Shown here: piece by piece, positions 1-43,500 of the stretch
Position numbering within the stretch: position 1 is the stretch's first letter
Layout of the letters: the number at the start of each line of letters is the position of its first letter
Source: Ecdyonurus torrentis
Taxonomy: Eukaryota; Arthropoda; Insecta; Ephemeroptera; Heptageniidae
Direction of reading: 5' to 3'
Length of the DNA: 64,000 nt
NCBI GenBank assembly: GCA_949318235.1
Contig: OX439129.1
Location: 37,481,027-37,545,026 of the forward strand
Program-made: the position numbers and the translations under genes
The notes under the pieces: model-generated
Told to the model about the DNA's origin: nothing
Database searches by the model: none
What the model saw: only the letters and a program-made list of their open reading frames with translations

Positions 1-987
1 ATAAAACATTATAATTTGTTTTCAATTTTTATGTGTATTTTTTTAATGTATTTATTTCAATAATATAACTTCTGGGACTTGTTTTATTATATTTTTCATT
101 CAACTGAAAAATCTAACAATTTATTAATTTGTATATCAAACTTGTGTTTCATATAGGAAACTATATTTTCAGTATTATCGTTGTTGCATTTACATTATTT
201 TTGTTTATTTTTTTAGCTATACTTTTTTTGTATTACCTATTTTTTATGTTGAAGCCAAAATTGATTTTTTAGAAATCCAGAATTGTCTTCAGTATATTAT
301 TTATCAATATTGTTTCTCTCTTTTCTCAACATAATATAACAAAATAAATAACAAAAAGAAATGTGTTTCAATATAATATTAATAAAAAATTGTACTGAAA
401 AATTATCTTCTGCCCTTCTCTCCTATGAGCTGTTAACCCTAAAATTATAATATATATATATATATAAATAACTATATGATATATAATTAATATGATGTTT
501 TAATGTTACTATAACTATATTCATATGTTCAGTGTATTATGTACAGTACATGAACGTTTATATAAGGTGTACAATTACTCCGATCCATAAGTGTGTTAAA
601 TAAATATATGTATGGAAAAAAAAAAGAAGAAGAAAATAAATGTCTATATGGCTATGTTGTAAAAAAGTAATTGTTTTATTTTAAATTTTTCATTATTTCC
701 TTTACAAAGTATGATTAACTATATACAATCGTGATTCTTATTATTTCAAAAAATATGAGAAATATGTGAAAATAATATAACTTTTACTTTGTTGACTATA
801 ATATAGTGCGATACTAATTCAGTAATTTAGGTTTATTACATAATAAACAGTTGTTTAGTTACTACACTGTTTGTAGTTATTTTTATTCTACGTTATTATC
901 TCTACAGATTTGAAATTTATTACATAACATTTGTACATCAAAATGATTACGTGCTGATCATAGAATTTCAAATAAATCTTCAATAAA
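1..987. other. AT-rich intergenic DNA, no gene seen
   Basis: Very AT-rich sequence with short (TA)n and poly-A runs. No ORF with coding character, no splice-site/ORF combination and no RNA gene is recognisable on either strand. Confidence 0.6.
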
Positions 988-1293
988 CATTTTTAATAAT
1001 TGTAGATATGTAGGTTTACAAGGTTCGATAAATGGGGTGAGGTGAGACATTGCTAGTGTCGTAGGCTCTAACGGAATAACCGTGGCGGGTGTTGTTCTTC
1101 TTCTGTTCACGACGTTTCGCGTCCGACGTTTGGCGAAGATGCTCACCTGATGAACACCTGAAGAATACTCACCTGAAGATGCGCCCAACGTCGGACGCAA
1201 AACGTTGTGAACAGAAGAAGAACAACACCCGCCACGGTTATCCCGTTAGAGCCTATGACACTAGCAATGTCTCACCCCATTTTTAATAATTGT
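988..1293. mobile_element. Fold-back element with 16-bp target-site duplication
   Basis: An imperfect inverted repeat (about 1030-1282) has arms of roughly 110 bp around a ~50-bp centre containing three copies of CACCTGA. The insertion is bounded by the direct repeat CATTTTTAATAATTGT at 988-1003 and 1278-1293. A non-symmetrical tail (1004-1029) lies between the left direct repeat and the left arm. The arms are much more GC-rich than the surroundings. ORFs on both strands here are products of the palindrome, not genes. The element class is not recognised. Confidence 0.75.
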
Positions 1294-1653
1294 TCTCAGA
1301 ATATATACATGTTTAAAAAAATCACAATGAATGGAAAATTTTGTCTAAATTAACACAAGGAAATTTAATGGATAAATAGTATTAACATTTTGTATTTAAT
1401 ATCTTATTATTTTTTTTTTTTTTTTGTATCTAGCATAAAATTAATTGGTAAATAATTAATAAATTAAATAGTTGAGTCGTAATATATTATAAGTTTAAAA
1501 TTAAACATACTCTCTGCTTGTCATTTATGCAATCATATAATGACCTTTCTGATTGTCATCTCCTTGATTATTTACATAACTATATGGCTTGATATTATTT
1601 CTATTTTCGTAGATATATCTTATCACGCGACTTTTGAAGCTAAAAGTTGGGGG

Positions 1654-1659
1654 TATAAA
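1654..1659 (+). promoter_or_regulatory. TATA box of the first amylase gene
   Basis: TATAAA lies 40 bp upstream of the ATG at 1694. An initiator-like A at 1684 is 30 bp downstream, the usual spacing. A GATA motif (CTTATC, 1619-1624) sits about 30 bp upstream of the TATA box. GATA factors are known regulators of arthropod midgut enzymes; that role here is inference. Confidence 0.65.
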
Positions 1660-1693
1660 TCTGAGTAGAGACCTCCTATTGGCACTTACTACG

Positions 1694-17877
<16,184 letters not shown>

Positions 17878-18930
17878 AGGATCTTCTTTAACATCTCGCT
17901 CTTCTCATCATTTTTTTTTCTATTGTACAAATGCCATTCTTTCAACAAATTTGATAATAAAATAATTTTATTTCATATGTACATTTTTATTTGATTTTTA
18001 TTTTCAGAAATATATATACCTAACGACACTATGTTTATATTTTTTATTACCATGTAAATAAATATTTCAGGAGGAAAAAAGTTCATTGAAGACAATAATT
18101 ATGTCATTTTTTTTTTAATTTGCAAAGATGAAGTCAAATAAATAAACAAAATAAATAACGATCACTGAAAATGAAACATGCATTGATCATGGTGACAAAA
18201 ATCAAGAATCTTTATTTGTTATTTCTATGCAGAAATTACGTCACATAATATAGGCCTTATTATTTATGTGCTATAAAAATATAAACGAATAAAGCATATT
18301 TTATGGATATGAAATATTTATGTATACCGTAAATAGGATTTATGCAGGTCCCAATTTCATACACTTCCGTATAAATATAGAAATTGACTGATTATCATTC
18401 CCTATCAAATTTTGATTATTTTTTATGCCTATATTTTATTAACAATTTTACGCTGTGCTATATAGGTATAAAGATGAATAGTGAGTTTAACATTTATTTT
18501 ATTTTTCCTTCAAATATAAATATTCCCTAATTTAATTGTGATATTAATTAATGTCTTTTAATGGCGCGATTCTCATTTGCAGTTGCGAAGTTTCAATTAA
18601 TATGCATTGATATTGATACAGTAAAAATAATATACATTATAATTACATTTAATTTGTATAAATACATCGCAGTGTAACGTATTTTGCCCCGGCAGCTCGC
18701 GTAATCTCTTATTATGCTCGACGTTTTATTCGTTTTATGTAATTATGTTTTATTAGAAATCTTTTAACTTTAAATTTTTACTGTAAGCACTTTCTATAGC
18801 ATTGCAATTTATCGCGCACGTCGGCAATTGGGAGTACATGTATGTATATACTGTACCCTGTACCACACACTGCATAATTATAATTCCACACTTTCCTTTC
18901 CCCACAATTATAATATTAAACTTTATTATC

Positions 18931-19242
18931 GTGATACTATGGGGTAAATAACATGCCTTCTTCAAAGTTAGATATTAAACATAAGAAATAGAAAATGAAC
19001 AGTATATTATGATAGAATAAATTGAAGTATTTTTCTGTGCTACATTATAAGATCAATTATGTATTTTATCCATTGATTTTTATAAAATATATATATATAT
19101 ATATATATTATCATATATCAAGTAACTTCTATATCATATGTTTGGTCAAGATTTTGTAAGATATAAAGGGCTGTCATCCCTCACCATACTGCCTGAAAGT
19201 GATACTATGGGGTAATTTAAATAACATGCCTTCTTCAAAGTT
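18931..19242. repeat. Direct duplication of a ~40-bp segment
   Basis: The segment starting GTGATACTATGGGGTAA and running to TTCAAAGTTAG occurs at about 18931-18970 and again at 19199-19242. The second copy has 4-5 extra bases. About 230 bp separate the copies. It could be an insertion footprint or part of a longer degenerate repeat. Confidence 0.7.
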
Positions 19243-19245
19243 AGC

Positions 19246-19468
19246 TATATTGGTATGAAAGTCCCCATGTATGCATAAAGTTGCGATAATCCTGTAAAGT
19301 AGGCAACCTGCACCGTATAGCTTTCTATTGTTGTCCGGCATCTCTGACGTCAGAGATAGAAACAACAATAGAAAGCTACGGTGCGGGTTGCCTACTCTAC
19401 AGGATTATCGCAACGGAAGAATTAAGGGACGTAATAAATGCATATATGGGGACTTCATACCAGTTATT
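19246..19468. repeat. Imperfect inverted repeat with a palindromic TGACGTCA core
   Basis: Arms of about 85-100 bp share TTGCGATAATCCTGTA, TAGGCAACC and TAGCTTTCTATTGTTGT blocks in inverse orientation. The right arm carries about 22 extra bases. The loop holds an 18-bp perfect palindrome ATCTCTGACGTCAGAGAT (19340-19357). Likely a degenerate MITE or fold-back; no target-site duplication is clear. Confidence 0.7.
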
Positions 19469-20767
19469 TTGATTGTAACAACTCTGTCTCTCCTAGAAGG
19501 TCAAATCACTGCAAATGAAATTTATTGACGCACATCTTACCCTATATAACTATACGCTTACATTAATTAACATAGTAAATCAAGATATTTGCGGCTGATA
19601 AATAACTCTATACGCTTTGTATATCATAGAGAAAGCACAACTATATAATGCTGGCTGCTGTTTTCTTTACTATATCTCAAGGGCGTATTCATTGCTGTTT
19701 TTAATGCTATTTTTTATGTCATTGATAATTTAGTTAATTTACAATATCATGACCACAGTCTTCAGAAATCGGCATTAAAAAAAAAATTATATATCCCAAT
19801 ATACGTTACAGTATCTATTAACACAACGTTTTTATGACCTGTTACTCACTGTACGTAATGTATGATTTAAGATAAATGAAGTAATAAAAGTTTGAACGAA
19901 AAAATTCATGCAATATTTTTTCACATATAATATTCAACTAATTAAATGCTTGGTTATATTGTACTATTGTACTATATGTTTATATATTCTACATAATTAT
20001 AATATTCTAAAATAAGAAATAAGCCACATAATTTGCGGGAGCTTTCAATGCGCTCATATCGCCCAAGAAATATATATCGCTTCATGGAAAATAAAAGTTG
20101 AGTGGAAATAGTTATTATTAAGATATGTTGAGAAAAGTTTAAACATAGCGATATCAAGTGTTTTAATTCGACTTGCATGAAAATCAATGTAGATAATATC
20201 TTATAAATTGTAAATGAAAATCTTTCAAAATTTTTAATGAATTTTATATGAATTGCAATACCAAATATAAATAGTAAAACATATAATGATAATGAACAAT
20301 ATAGTGATTTTCAAGGGCATATATTGATATGTATAATTTAAAAAAAAAAAATGTAAAATTATTCCCTACAGATTATTGTTTCAAATGGTATCACCACAAC
20401 CTGAGTATTGGATATTATCTAGCACAGCCTAACATTATAAAAGAGAACTAATAAATTATCCGATAATTGTAGTTGTAAGTTAACATGTAAGATATATATT
20501 TGTGATATTGACATGACATATTTTTAAGGGTTGTATATAGATGGCTTGTATCTCAAAATTTAAAAAGAAAACTTGCAAACGTTATGATGCCATTTGAAAG
20601 TTAATTTTAACAGATACCTATGATAAAGTTTTTAAAACTCTTGACCATCAGATAAGAGAGCAAATAATTATTGAAATTAACATGGGCTCTTGTGGGACTA
20701 ACTCTTCAAAAAATCAGAATTTAAAATCTAGCATGGCGACCCCCCATTTATTTTTTTACATTTTTGA

Positions 20768-20886
20768 AGATAATACTGTTTGTAAACCCTGTTCTCTTGC
20801 ACCAAAAAATGTGCATTCCATTTGAATAACCATAGGCGATCGTCATTTTTGGTGCAGAGAACAGGGTTTACGAACAGCATTATTAT
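20768..20886. repeat. Short fold-back repeat (~119 bp)
   Basis: Inverted arms of about 45 bp share TAAACCCTGTTCTC and TGCACCAAAAA blocks around a ~30-bp centre. A 16-bp piece of the arm, GTTCGTAAACCCTGTT, recurs at 36415-36430 in a kinesin intron, so this is a dispersed family. Confidence 0.65.
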
Positions 20887-21330
20887 ACCCTAATAAATTA
20901 CTCCAAAATTTCAGATTTTTCTTTCTTTACAATTTTTTTTAGTCAAATCCCGCAGTACTTGATTTTCCGCCTTAAAGTTTATCTTTAGTTTCTTTAATAC
21001 TCATCAAATTGATTGTGGTGATGTGGGCTTGATATAGCCCCGCAGACAATAATATATATATATATATATATATAAAAATCAATTGCATCAAGAACAATAA
21101 AAATTAATAAAAACACAATTATTTTTATTTTATTTTAAAAATATTATATCTTACTTATAATTGTGTATTTATGTATAAATACAATTACATAAGTAATATT
21201 ATTTATGTCATTTAAAGAAATTTGAATAGTTAAATTAAAAATAGTTATTTTATTTATAAAGAAAATTGTTCTAAGGTAAATCATGGTGTTCAAAAAAACT
21301 GCAATAAAGTGTGGGGTGGTTTTATACCCC

Positions 21331-21346
21331 ACGCGAGTACTCGCGT
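21331..21346. repeat. Perfect 16-bp palindrome
   Basis: ACGCGAGTACTCGCGT is a perfect palindrome in otherwise AT-rich DNA. A half site (CGCGAGTA) recurs about 15 bp further right. Function unknown. Confidence 0.6.
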
Positions 21347-24258
21347 TACATTTATAGGCGCGAGTAACGAAAGGTTAAGTTAAAAAAAAAGTATAATAAA
21401 AAAAATGTGGAAATAAAAATATTAAATTGTATTACAAAATTAAGTATAGTTTTTATACTAAAATTTTAAATATTATTTAATTAAAATCCTAAAAAAACTG
21501 TAAAATTATTTAATTGATATTCGAACCAGCCGACAAGATCCATGTGAGGATCTTGGCTGGACGAAAAATGTATACGCAATGTAACGTAGAATTTAAAAAA
21601 AAAAAGTATTTTAAGTAAAGTATAACATTTTGTTATGGTTTTCTTGGATTGTACTAGGTTTTCATCTAATTTCTTACAAAAAAGAAATAATAATTAATAA
21701 TAAAAAAATATCTAAACTGTACTATGTATTTAAATATTATATTTTATTTAAAAAATTTAGCGAAACTATTAAAAAAGATAAAATAGGAAGTTAAATTAAT
21801 GAAACACAATAAATTTTAAATTAAGTGTGCTTTATTTTTTTGTTGAATTTCATCTTTCTGTCTTTCATATTTACAAGAAAATATTTATCAGAATATTTTC
21901 CTTTTTAAATTTCCAATAAAAAACATATTAAGACTGCAATTGAATTGCACAAAAGAATACAACATATAAGTATTGTGTTAAATTTGAGTTAAAAATTTGT
22001 TAAAACTGTTAAATATTTTTTGTAAAACATATTAAAAATGAAAAATATTCTGAAAAAATATTTTCTTAGTAGTACCTGTAAGTTAAATATTACAATTGGG
22101 TTTTCAAGAAAAAAGCCGTTTTAAATATAATATTGTTTTTTCATGTATTATTGTATGTGTATAGGTTTCTAGGAAAATACAGCGACGAGATTAAAAGCTG
22201 ACATAAAAAAAAGTACAGGAGCAACTGCATATTTATTTATTCTTAATGTGTCTTGCACAACAATCATTCATCCTATGAGAAAAAAAAATAATTATGAACT
22301 ACTGGCAATAAATTAATTATAATATAACAGTTACAACATATCACAAAAAAACAACTACATAATATAAAATAATAACCCTTAAACTAATTTATTTTTTTAT
22401 CAATTGCTTCTTCTTCTCCAAACTAATTACTCTAATTAAAGGTAACCCAAATAAGTTACATTTGTGTAATTAAACATCTATTGCACCACAAGAAAAAAAA
22501 AACTAATTTTTAATCATATAAAAAATCAGCTAAATATAATACTTATAAGTTACATAACTGTAGAAGCCTATAAAATAATATTATATTCATATATATCAAA
22601 GGCCTTTCAGATGTATGAAATTAAACTATATATTATGTATGTAATTAAAATAACTTTTACAATTTCAATTTTTTTTTTAGGTCCATCAAACTTTCAACTC
22701 ATAAAAAATAAAATAAAAATAATATTATCAAATATTAAAACATAATGAAAATGAATAGAAACTAATTTTTGAAAACAAATTTGGACGGCACTGATTACAA
22801 AATAAATATGAATATCGTATTTGAATGATAATATTGATAATTCATGTTTTGTTTTTGTGTTGTTTTTTTTACATTAAAAAGGCCTTTACATTTAGAATTT
22901 CATTAAAGTCTACACTCATACTTTCACATTGAAGTACATATTCCAACTTGGGATCTAGCCAAGTCTGTACTCACAGTGAATATTTTTTTTTCTTCTTCTT
23001 CTTTTATTTCACAGTTGCTCCAAAAAAAAAACACACATTTATATTCCCCCCAAAATGCAAGTATTTGGGTGTGAAAGTCATATAGAAAATGCACAATAAC
23101 TTTCAATTTTATGAATGTTGCTTGCTGCTGCTCAAAAAGTTATTATTATTATTTTTTATAATGTATTTTCTTTTTTTTTATATGATACACAATATAGCAT
23201 TATACACACATTTTTTTTATTCAGATTAAAATTGCATCTTATATTTTTTATTTCTTTGGTTGCAGTGAAGCCATAGAAGCATTCAAAACAATAAAAGATC
23301 AACTTTTTATTAAAAAAAAAAAAAATTTAAATAACACATAATTTTTTCCTAAAAAGTTTTTTTTTTTTTTTTTAATCAATTTTATCAGCACCAATGGGAT
23401 ACCTGATATTTTATAACAATTAATTCTTTTTAGGAAAATGGAATTAATACTTTGTAATTTATATAAATCAAGGACCCCTTCTTTTAATCTTCAATAATTT
23501 TTGACATTTATTATAATAATGATAATAAGCAGCTTCACAAACCCCCAGTGAAGTAATAGCAACATAATTAAGCATGAGCTGCCTCTTACATTATTGTTCT
23601 GTTTTTCATTAATATGTACCTCAACCCAGAGTGTCATGAGTGTGTTTTCATTACTTGCAAAAGTGCAGCAGAAATTTACAACAGCATCCAGCATTATTTG
23701 CCATACTAACAATAATGCTGTATGTTTAGCTACATTCAGGCAGACAAAAAAATAAACAATACATAATATAAAAAAATGCTGGGCTGCAATTTATATATAT
23801 TTTTTTTTTGCTATAAAAAGCTCAATGTTAATATTATATTTTATTAATGTTATTATTATTATTATCAGCCCCCTCTTTTTTTATTATTATTCTCTTAGTA
23901 TTATTAATATTTATTTTTCATGTATAATATTTATATTCCTTTGCTTTTTTTTATATATATATATAATAATGAATACCGATCTAGTTATTTTTATTTTTTA
24001 TTAGATTAGATAATAACTACAAGCGTGCACTTTGAAATGAAAAAAATTGTTTCTACTATTATATATAATTTAAAAATTATATAGAAAACAAAAAAATATT
24101 TATTAAATTATAAATAAAATAAGAACATAAACAATTTCATTATATATATTAAAACAAAAAGAAGGTTAAAGAATCACGACATTGTGTTTTGCTGTAATGT
24201 TGCCAAAAGCTTTGAGTGTTAACAGGGGGCCTCACAGTCTCACATTTGCTTGGTTGCT

Positions 24259-37777
<13,519 letters not shown>

Positions 37778-38400
37778 GATTTATACTAATTTATTTTCAC
37801 TAATAATTTAACTAAAATTTGGAACTAATTCCGTGCATATATAATCACTAAAACACAGCAAAAAACCACTGTTAGTCTAGAGTAAATGACAGGTTACTGC
37901 TGCAAGATGGCTTCCATTTCTACTGCAGTCGGTAAAGCAGGCAATCCCGTCATGCAGCTGACGAGAGCCACGAAACACAAGTGATGATCTCACACAAACT
38001 AAAAAAAGGCACTCTATATCAAATTAATTAAATTATTGTTCAAGTCAATAGCTAAATTAAAATATCTAAATTGTACTATAGGAAGAAATGAGATCGGTAA
38101 AAAATACAATAGTTTTTCACACTCGCAATAAGAACTTCACATTCTACCGCAGCCAACCATTTTCTCTCCAGGAGGTACGAAGGGGTCAATGGGAAATGAA
38201 ACGTCGAGTGAGAAACAGTAAAGATGACGTCATGTCTCTCGTAGCCCAAACCAGCCATGCGCGGCTCCGTATTGATCACATGCCCTGCACATGCCATCTG
38301 GGTGTTGGTTCACCGGCAAACAAGACTCGGCCTCTGAGTCATTACGTCTCTAAGGTCGTGAGACTATCTGGAGCCACATGAGACTTTCTCCACGAATTTC
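37778..38400 (-). promoter_or_regulatory. Probable 5' UTR and promoter region of the kinesin gene
   Basis: This stretch upstream of the kinesin ATG is markedly less AT-rich than its surroundings and holds CpGs, a CRE-like TGACGTCA (38225-38232) and CAAGATGGC (37900-37908). The last resembles the YY1-type motif found near start sites of ubiquitously expressed genes. The 97-aa plus-strand ORF here has no recognisable family. The transcription start is not fixed. Confidence 0.35.
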
Positions 38401-38700
38401 TTTGATTTTTATCAAAACAAATAATTTGACATCATGATTATTAAGATAGAGCATAGCTTGTCATTTTTTGTGCGTGTCATAAAATAAATGAGACGAGAGA
38501 GAGAGAGAGAGAGAGAGAAAAGTGCGTGCGCGCATATGCGGACAATAATATCTTAATATCCGATATATCGTGTAAATAAATTTGCGTTGAGCATTTATGC
38601 ACCGCAACACTGGCGACTGACTATTGTCACCAGCAAATCTGATGCGCACATTTTTTTTTAATGTATATATAATTTATTTATCAATTTGGCTATTTGGCTA

Positions 38701-38731
<31 letters not shown>

Positions 38732-39604
38732 GATGACCATAAACCAATATAATATATGCATAATATATAATTTATATGGATTACTGCGGGATATAATATA
38801 ATATTATATAATGTACTTTACCGCGGGGGTGCATATAAGTATTTTAAATGATTTAAATTTTGACCGTACATATATATTATACTGCCCATTGAGACCCCTA
38901 CGAAGAAAATCACTTTTTATATAATGAAATTTCGATACTGATGATAGTACATAGTGATGGATGATGATCGAATTTCGCTAGGTTTATGATATATAATTTA
39001 ATTACAGTATATATTTTAATTACATATATTATTATATATTTTAATAAATTGTTTTTTAATCATTTGCAATAAACCCTTTTAACTAAATAATGTTCTGAGA
39101 AGTTAAAAATACATATATTATGCATCGTATATGTATGCGTATATGTATGACATATTAATTAATAAAAGTCATTCTTATAGAATTTATTGGTAATTATATA
39201 GGCAGATCGTGAGGCAGATTGTCTTTTTGTATATTAATTAAATTAATATAGTTGATTATTACATATAATACGATAAGAAAAAAAAACTAAACATCCGGAG
39301 CAATTTACAGATTTTATATACGGTTTACCTACATGCGGTAAAAAAAAATTAAAAAATAAAATAAAAGGATTTTTAGATGCTATACAAAGTTAGAAAGAGA
39401 TCTAAATTGCAGTGCGCTAACGAAATTTTGACTTGGATCGCTATTATGTCTCGTTAAAAAAAGGTTTATAGAGCAAGCCGAGCAAATAATACAAAATATA
39501 ATAAGAATATAATAGGGAAATATATAGATCTGTTGTATTTCTTGTACTTTTATAGCTAGTACACTCTATAGTACCACAATCCTCTCGCCTTTTGGATGAA
39601 GAGC

Positions 39605-39636
<32 letters not shown>

Positions 39637-40380
39637 TTTTTAATAATTGTAGTATTGATTGTAACAAATAAAAGAAAGAAAACAAGTAAAATTGATGTTA
39701 AAAAAAAACTACAACTTGTTATATGTCAGTTTCAAAATTTAAATAATTTCAAATTGGCTCGGAGTATATAGAATAACGCATGCGTTGGCTGCTATTATAC
39801 TGCTGTACTAAAAGCGCGCCTGTATGTTATGTCATGCACTCATGCACTATAGCAATTAAATACAGTTTGTTTTTATTCTTTTCATGCTTCACCAGTAGAT
39901 GACTATAATACTTTAGCCTTGACACTCAATTATTGATATTGTCCATATATATTCTCACTGCAGTCTCAACCTGCAATTTATATTGTATAAGAAAGACTGA
40001 CTATGCTGAGACAATCTATGATCAATTTCCACCGCGAGGAAGACTAAAAAAAAATTTTAGGGGTTAATTTTATTTCATATTCTAAAAGAGGACATTGATC
40101 TGAATCGATTGATATGCAAATTTCTAATTTTTGAATTCATTAAGTATTTTTATTTAATTTTTGAAAAATGACGTCAAGTGCGTCGACTGATGCATTTGAG
40201 TATAGGAAAAGTTAGCATCCATGACGTCACTTTGTGACTTTCAAATATTAATTACAAATACTCAAAGAACTCAAGAATTAACAGCTCGCATATTCTATCG
40301 ATTCAGAACAATGTTCTCGTTTAAAATATACAATAAAATTAGCCCCTAAATTTGTTGATCTTACTCATTGTACCTTTAAT

Positions 40381-40507
<127 letters not shown>

Positions 40508-43500
40508 CTTCGCTTCATTTTCTTTATAGAAAAATAATTGGAATTTTAAAAAAATTACTAATAAAAAAGAATAATAAATTTTACTACCATTACAAATATA
40601 ATATGTCAGCAAATTTTATTAGTGTGATTTTTCTCCTTATTTTTTTCACTTTTTCTAAAACAGCAAGAATAGCTTTTATCACATTTTTCACAGCACCAAA
40701 GGGGTATTGGAGGTTACGCGGGTCGGGTCACATGCAAGAGTCGTTTGCCCTTCACTCAACCCCATCCTTTTATTATTTCAAACAAAGTAATAAACGAAAG
40801 CACCGAGTGTAAATAAAAATAAGTTTACCTATGGGGTTCGCAGCTTATATGATAAAAAAAACTACCTTTTTTTTAATAGTACAAGATTAATAAAAAGAAA
40901 AAGGGTAATAAATAAATATTAGAATAGTATATTTGATATATAAGTGACCAAAATATTAAAAAAATGTATGTGCATGCCCACATATACCGGGCTCATAAAC
41001 TATTGGGACATGAGAAGTATATATATATATATACTAATATATAGCATATTGGAGCATCATGTCATATATTATAATGTTACAGGCTACAGATGTATCGGTA
41101 AAACCATCCAACTACCTCCATATAAAAGGCCGGGTTTATATACTTATTAAGAATTTTTTTAATGCGTGATATAATTCAACAAATTGAGACTAAAATTATG
41201 ACACGTGCGTCCAGTATAACATGCAGGCATTTTGCCCTACCTATATAACTAATTAATGAAGATTCAGAGCTATTCTCATTAAATAAGCAATTTTTAATTT
41301 GCTGGCAATTTTATTTACTCTTTTTTTCCACACTTTGTTCATTATATATTAAATAATAATTATGATAAATAAAAATATTCAACACATAGTTTTGGCTCTC
41401 TCGTTGCTTAAAATTGTCTTAATAAGTTGTCTTATTAAGTATTATGAATTATAGGTTTGTACGTTGCAAACAATAAGGAAATTAAACTGTATTTGATTTT
41501 GTAACTATATACTATAATACTATTACTGTGTAATTCACTTTTTATAGAAGAAAGAGAAGACAATTGTGGGTGTGTTTTGGTCTATCATCACGTAACATGT
41601 CGATAGCCTCAGGGCCCACGTGAAAACCATCATCGCACGTATCAGAACCAAATTATATATACCCGCAGTGAATCTTTTCAATCGCGTCTGCGCTCCTCAT
41701 CTCTATATTAAAGTTTCTGTTGTCCAAAAAAAAAAAAATAATAATAATAATAATAATAAAAAAGAAGTATGTATGAAAAAACTTTTGGTATGATAGAGAT
41801 ATTCTACATTTTTTATTATTATATAACTAGAGAACAGATTCAACAGCATCATATAAAGAAAAAAAAAACTGCTTTCTTTGTTTATGTATATTTTCTGCGC
41901 TCGATTCAAATCATATGAATGGCAACCATATAAATCATATGATTCAATGATTTGATGTCTAAGGGTGAATGGGAGATTTATAAGCTATGCAATACAATTT
42001 TGAAATAACAACAATAAAAATATATACTTTTGGTAATCATTGTACTGTATATTTATTTGACCCTTAATTGTTTATTTACTTTTGTTTAAATATTTTAGAC
42101 GGAATTTAACAATCTCAGTGTAATAATTTAAAATTAATGCAAATAATTGAAATGTAGAGGTCAATTGTTATAAGTGACATATATAACACATAATATACAG
42201 TATACATTATATAAATATGACAGCAAGAGCAAGCAAAAAAAGAAAGAAAAAAAGTGATTGAAATTTGAGATCAGGTTATCGTGCGGAATGCACTGACCAG
42301 TGCGTGTGTTTATTTCGGAGCCTGTGCAATTAGGTCTTTGAACACATATATCTAGTTAACAATATTAACATAGTGATTTATACTCTATATACAAGGAACA
42401 TAACCCGCCTTGATTCGATTTATATTCCACTCACGATTGTCTTAGAAGATATGGTAAAGGGACTTTTGGCTTCCTAGAACTACTGTATAAATGAACGTTT
42501 TTTATCGGGAGAAGAAAAGAAAAAAAAAATGAAAGGGCAAGGTTTAGTCCTGACAAATGTCGGCCTCTACATCGTTCATCGTTTTGAACGTTTCATTCGG
42601 GGTTGTGAAGGGTTGCGTTGCATCAAGCGAAATGTCTCTTAATTCGTAAAGCGAGCGCTCAGGAATGCAATATATATACTTCCACTTATATGTATGGTAG
42701 AGTGCGAAAATGCATCTCGAAATATAAGGGCATTATAGAAACATATAGCATAATTCAATGTTCACATAAATATATCTTGACTTTTTAATTATCTTTATTT
42801 ATTGATACCGCAATTTATTTAAATTATTTGGATTCAATGACATTATATTTTAGGTTACATTCTGTTTTTTTTAATATGATGTTTCTATCTAAATTCTCTA
42901 TCAAAAAAATTATATAAAGAGATTAAAAAAACAACAATACTAAAAAAAAAAAAAAAAAAAAAAAAGGCAATATATTACTTTCAATTGAATAATATAACGT
43001 ATTATTATTTATTAAGTATTTAATATGTAATTGTTATTATTTCGTTAAGATTCTATACATAGGAAACCCTATTATAGTTTGGAACCCTGTAATTCTGTAT
43101 GGCGTAACTTTGTATGATTTTATTTATTATTATTTTACTTAAAATATGTAATGATGCAGTGTGAACAGTACCCAAGAGAAAAAAAAAATGATCCTTTACG
43201 CTATTGGTAAATGGATATTTAGTCTATAGGCTTAACATAATACCAATTTAACTTTTGTCTTGTGAACAGTTTTCTTTGAACTGTACTGTAACTATTGAGA
43301 CCTTGAATCGTCGTTATTATTATTTTATTTAAAGAATATTTATCACATAATTATATATATATAAAAAAATACGCAATGCAGCGAAGTTTTGTAAAATAAA
43401 ATTTATTACCAACGTAAAAAGTGAGAATATAGTCTTGCATTATTAATTTTTAAGGTGAGAAGTTTTTTGCAAAGTCGAAGTGTGTTCCGCAGACGTTGCA

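Larger units (their letters stand above)
17878..24258. other. Intergenic DNA, right part probably kinesin 3' UTR
   Basis: No coding exon is seen. The convergent genes, amylase 4 (plus) and kinesin (minus), meet here. Several minus-strand AATAAA candidates occur (for example 22232-22237), so the kinesin 3' UTR may be up to about 2 kb, but the end cannot be fixed from sequence. Two fold-back repeats, a 40-bp direct duplication and short palindromes are listed separately. A small hairpin with CCAGCC/GGCTGG ends lies at 21526-21560. Confidence 0.5.

Noticed and set aside
38088..38381. 97-aa ORF upstream of the kinesin gene as a divergent neighbour gene
   Set aside because: It lies in the CpG-bearing promoter region, has no recognisable domain and has no downstream exon; promoter composition explains the open frame.
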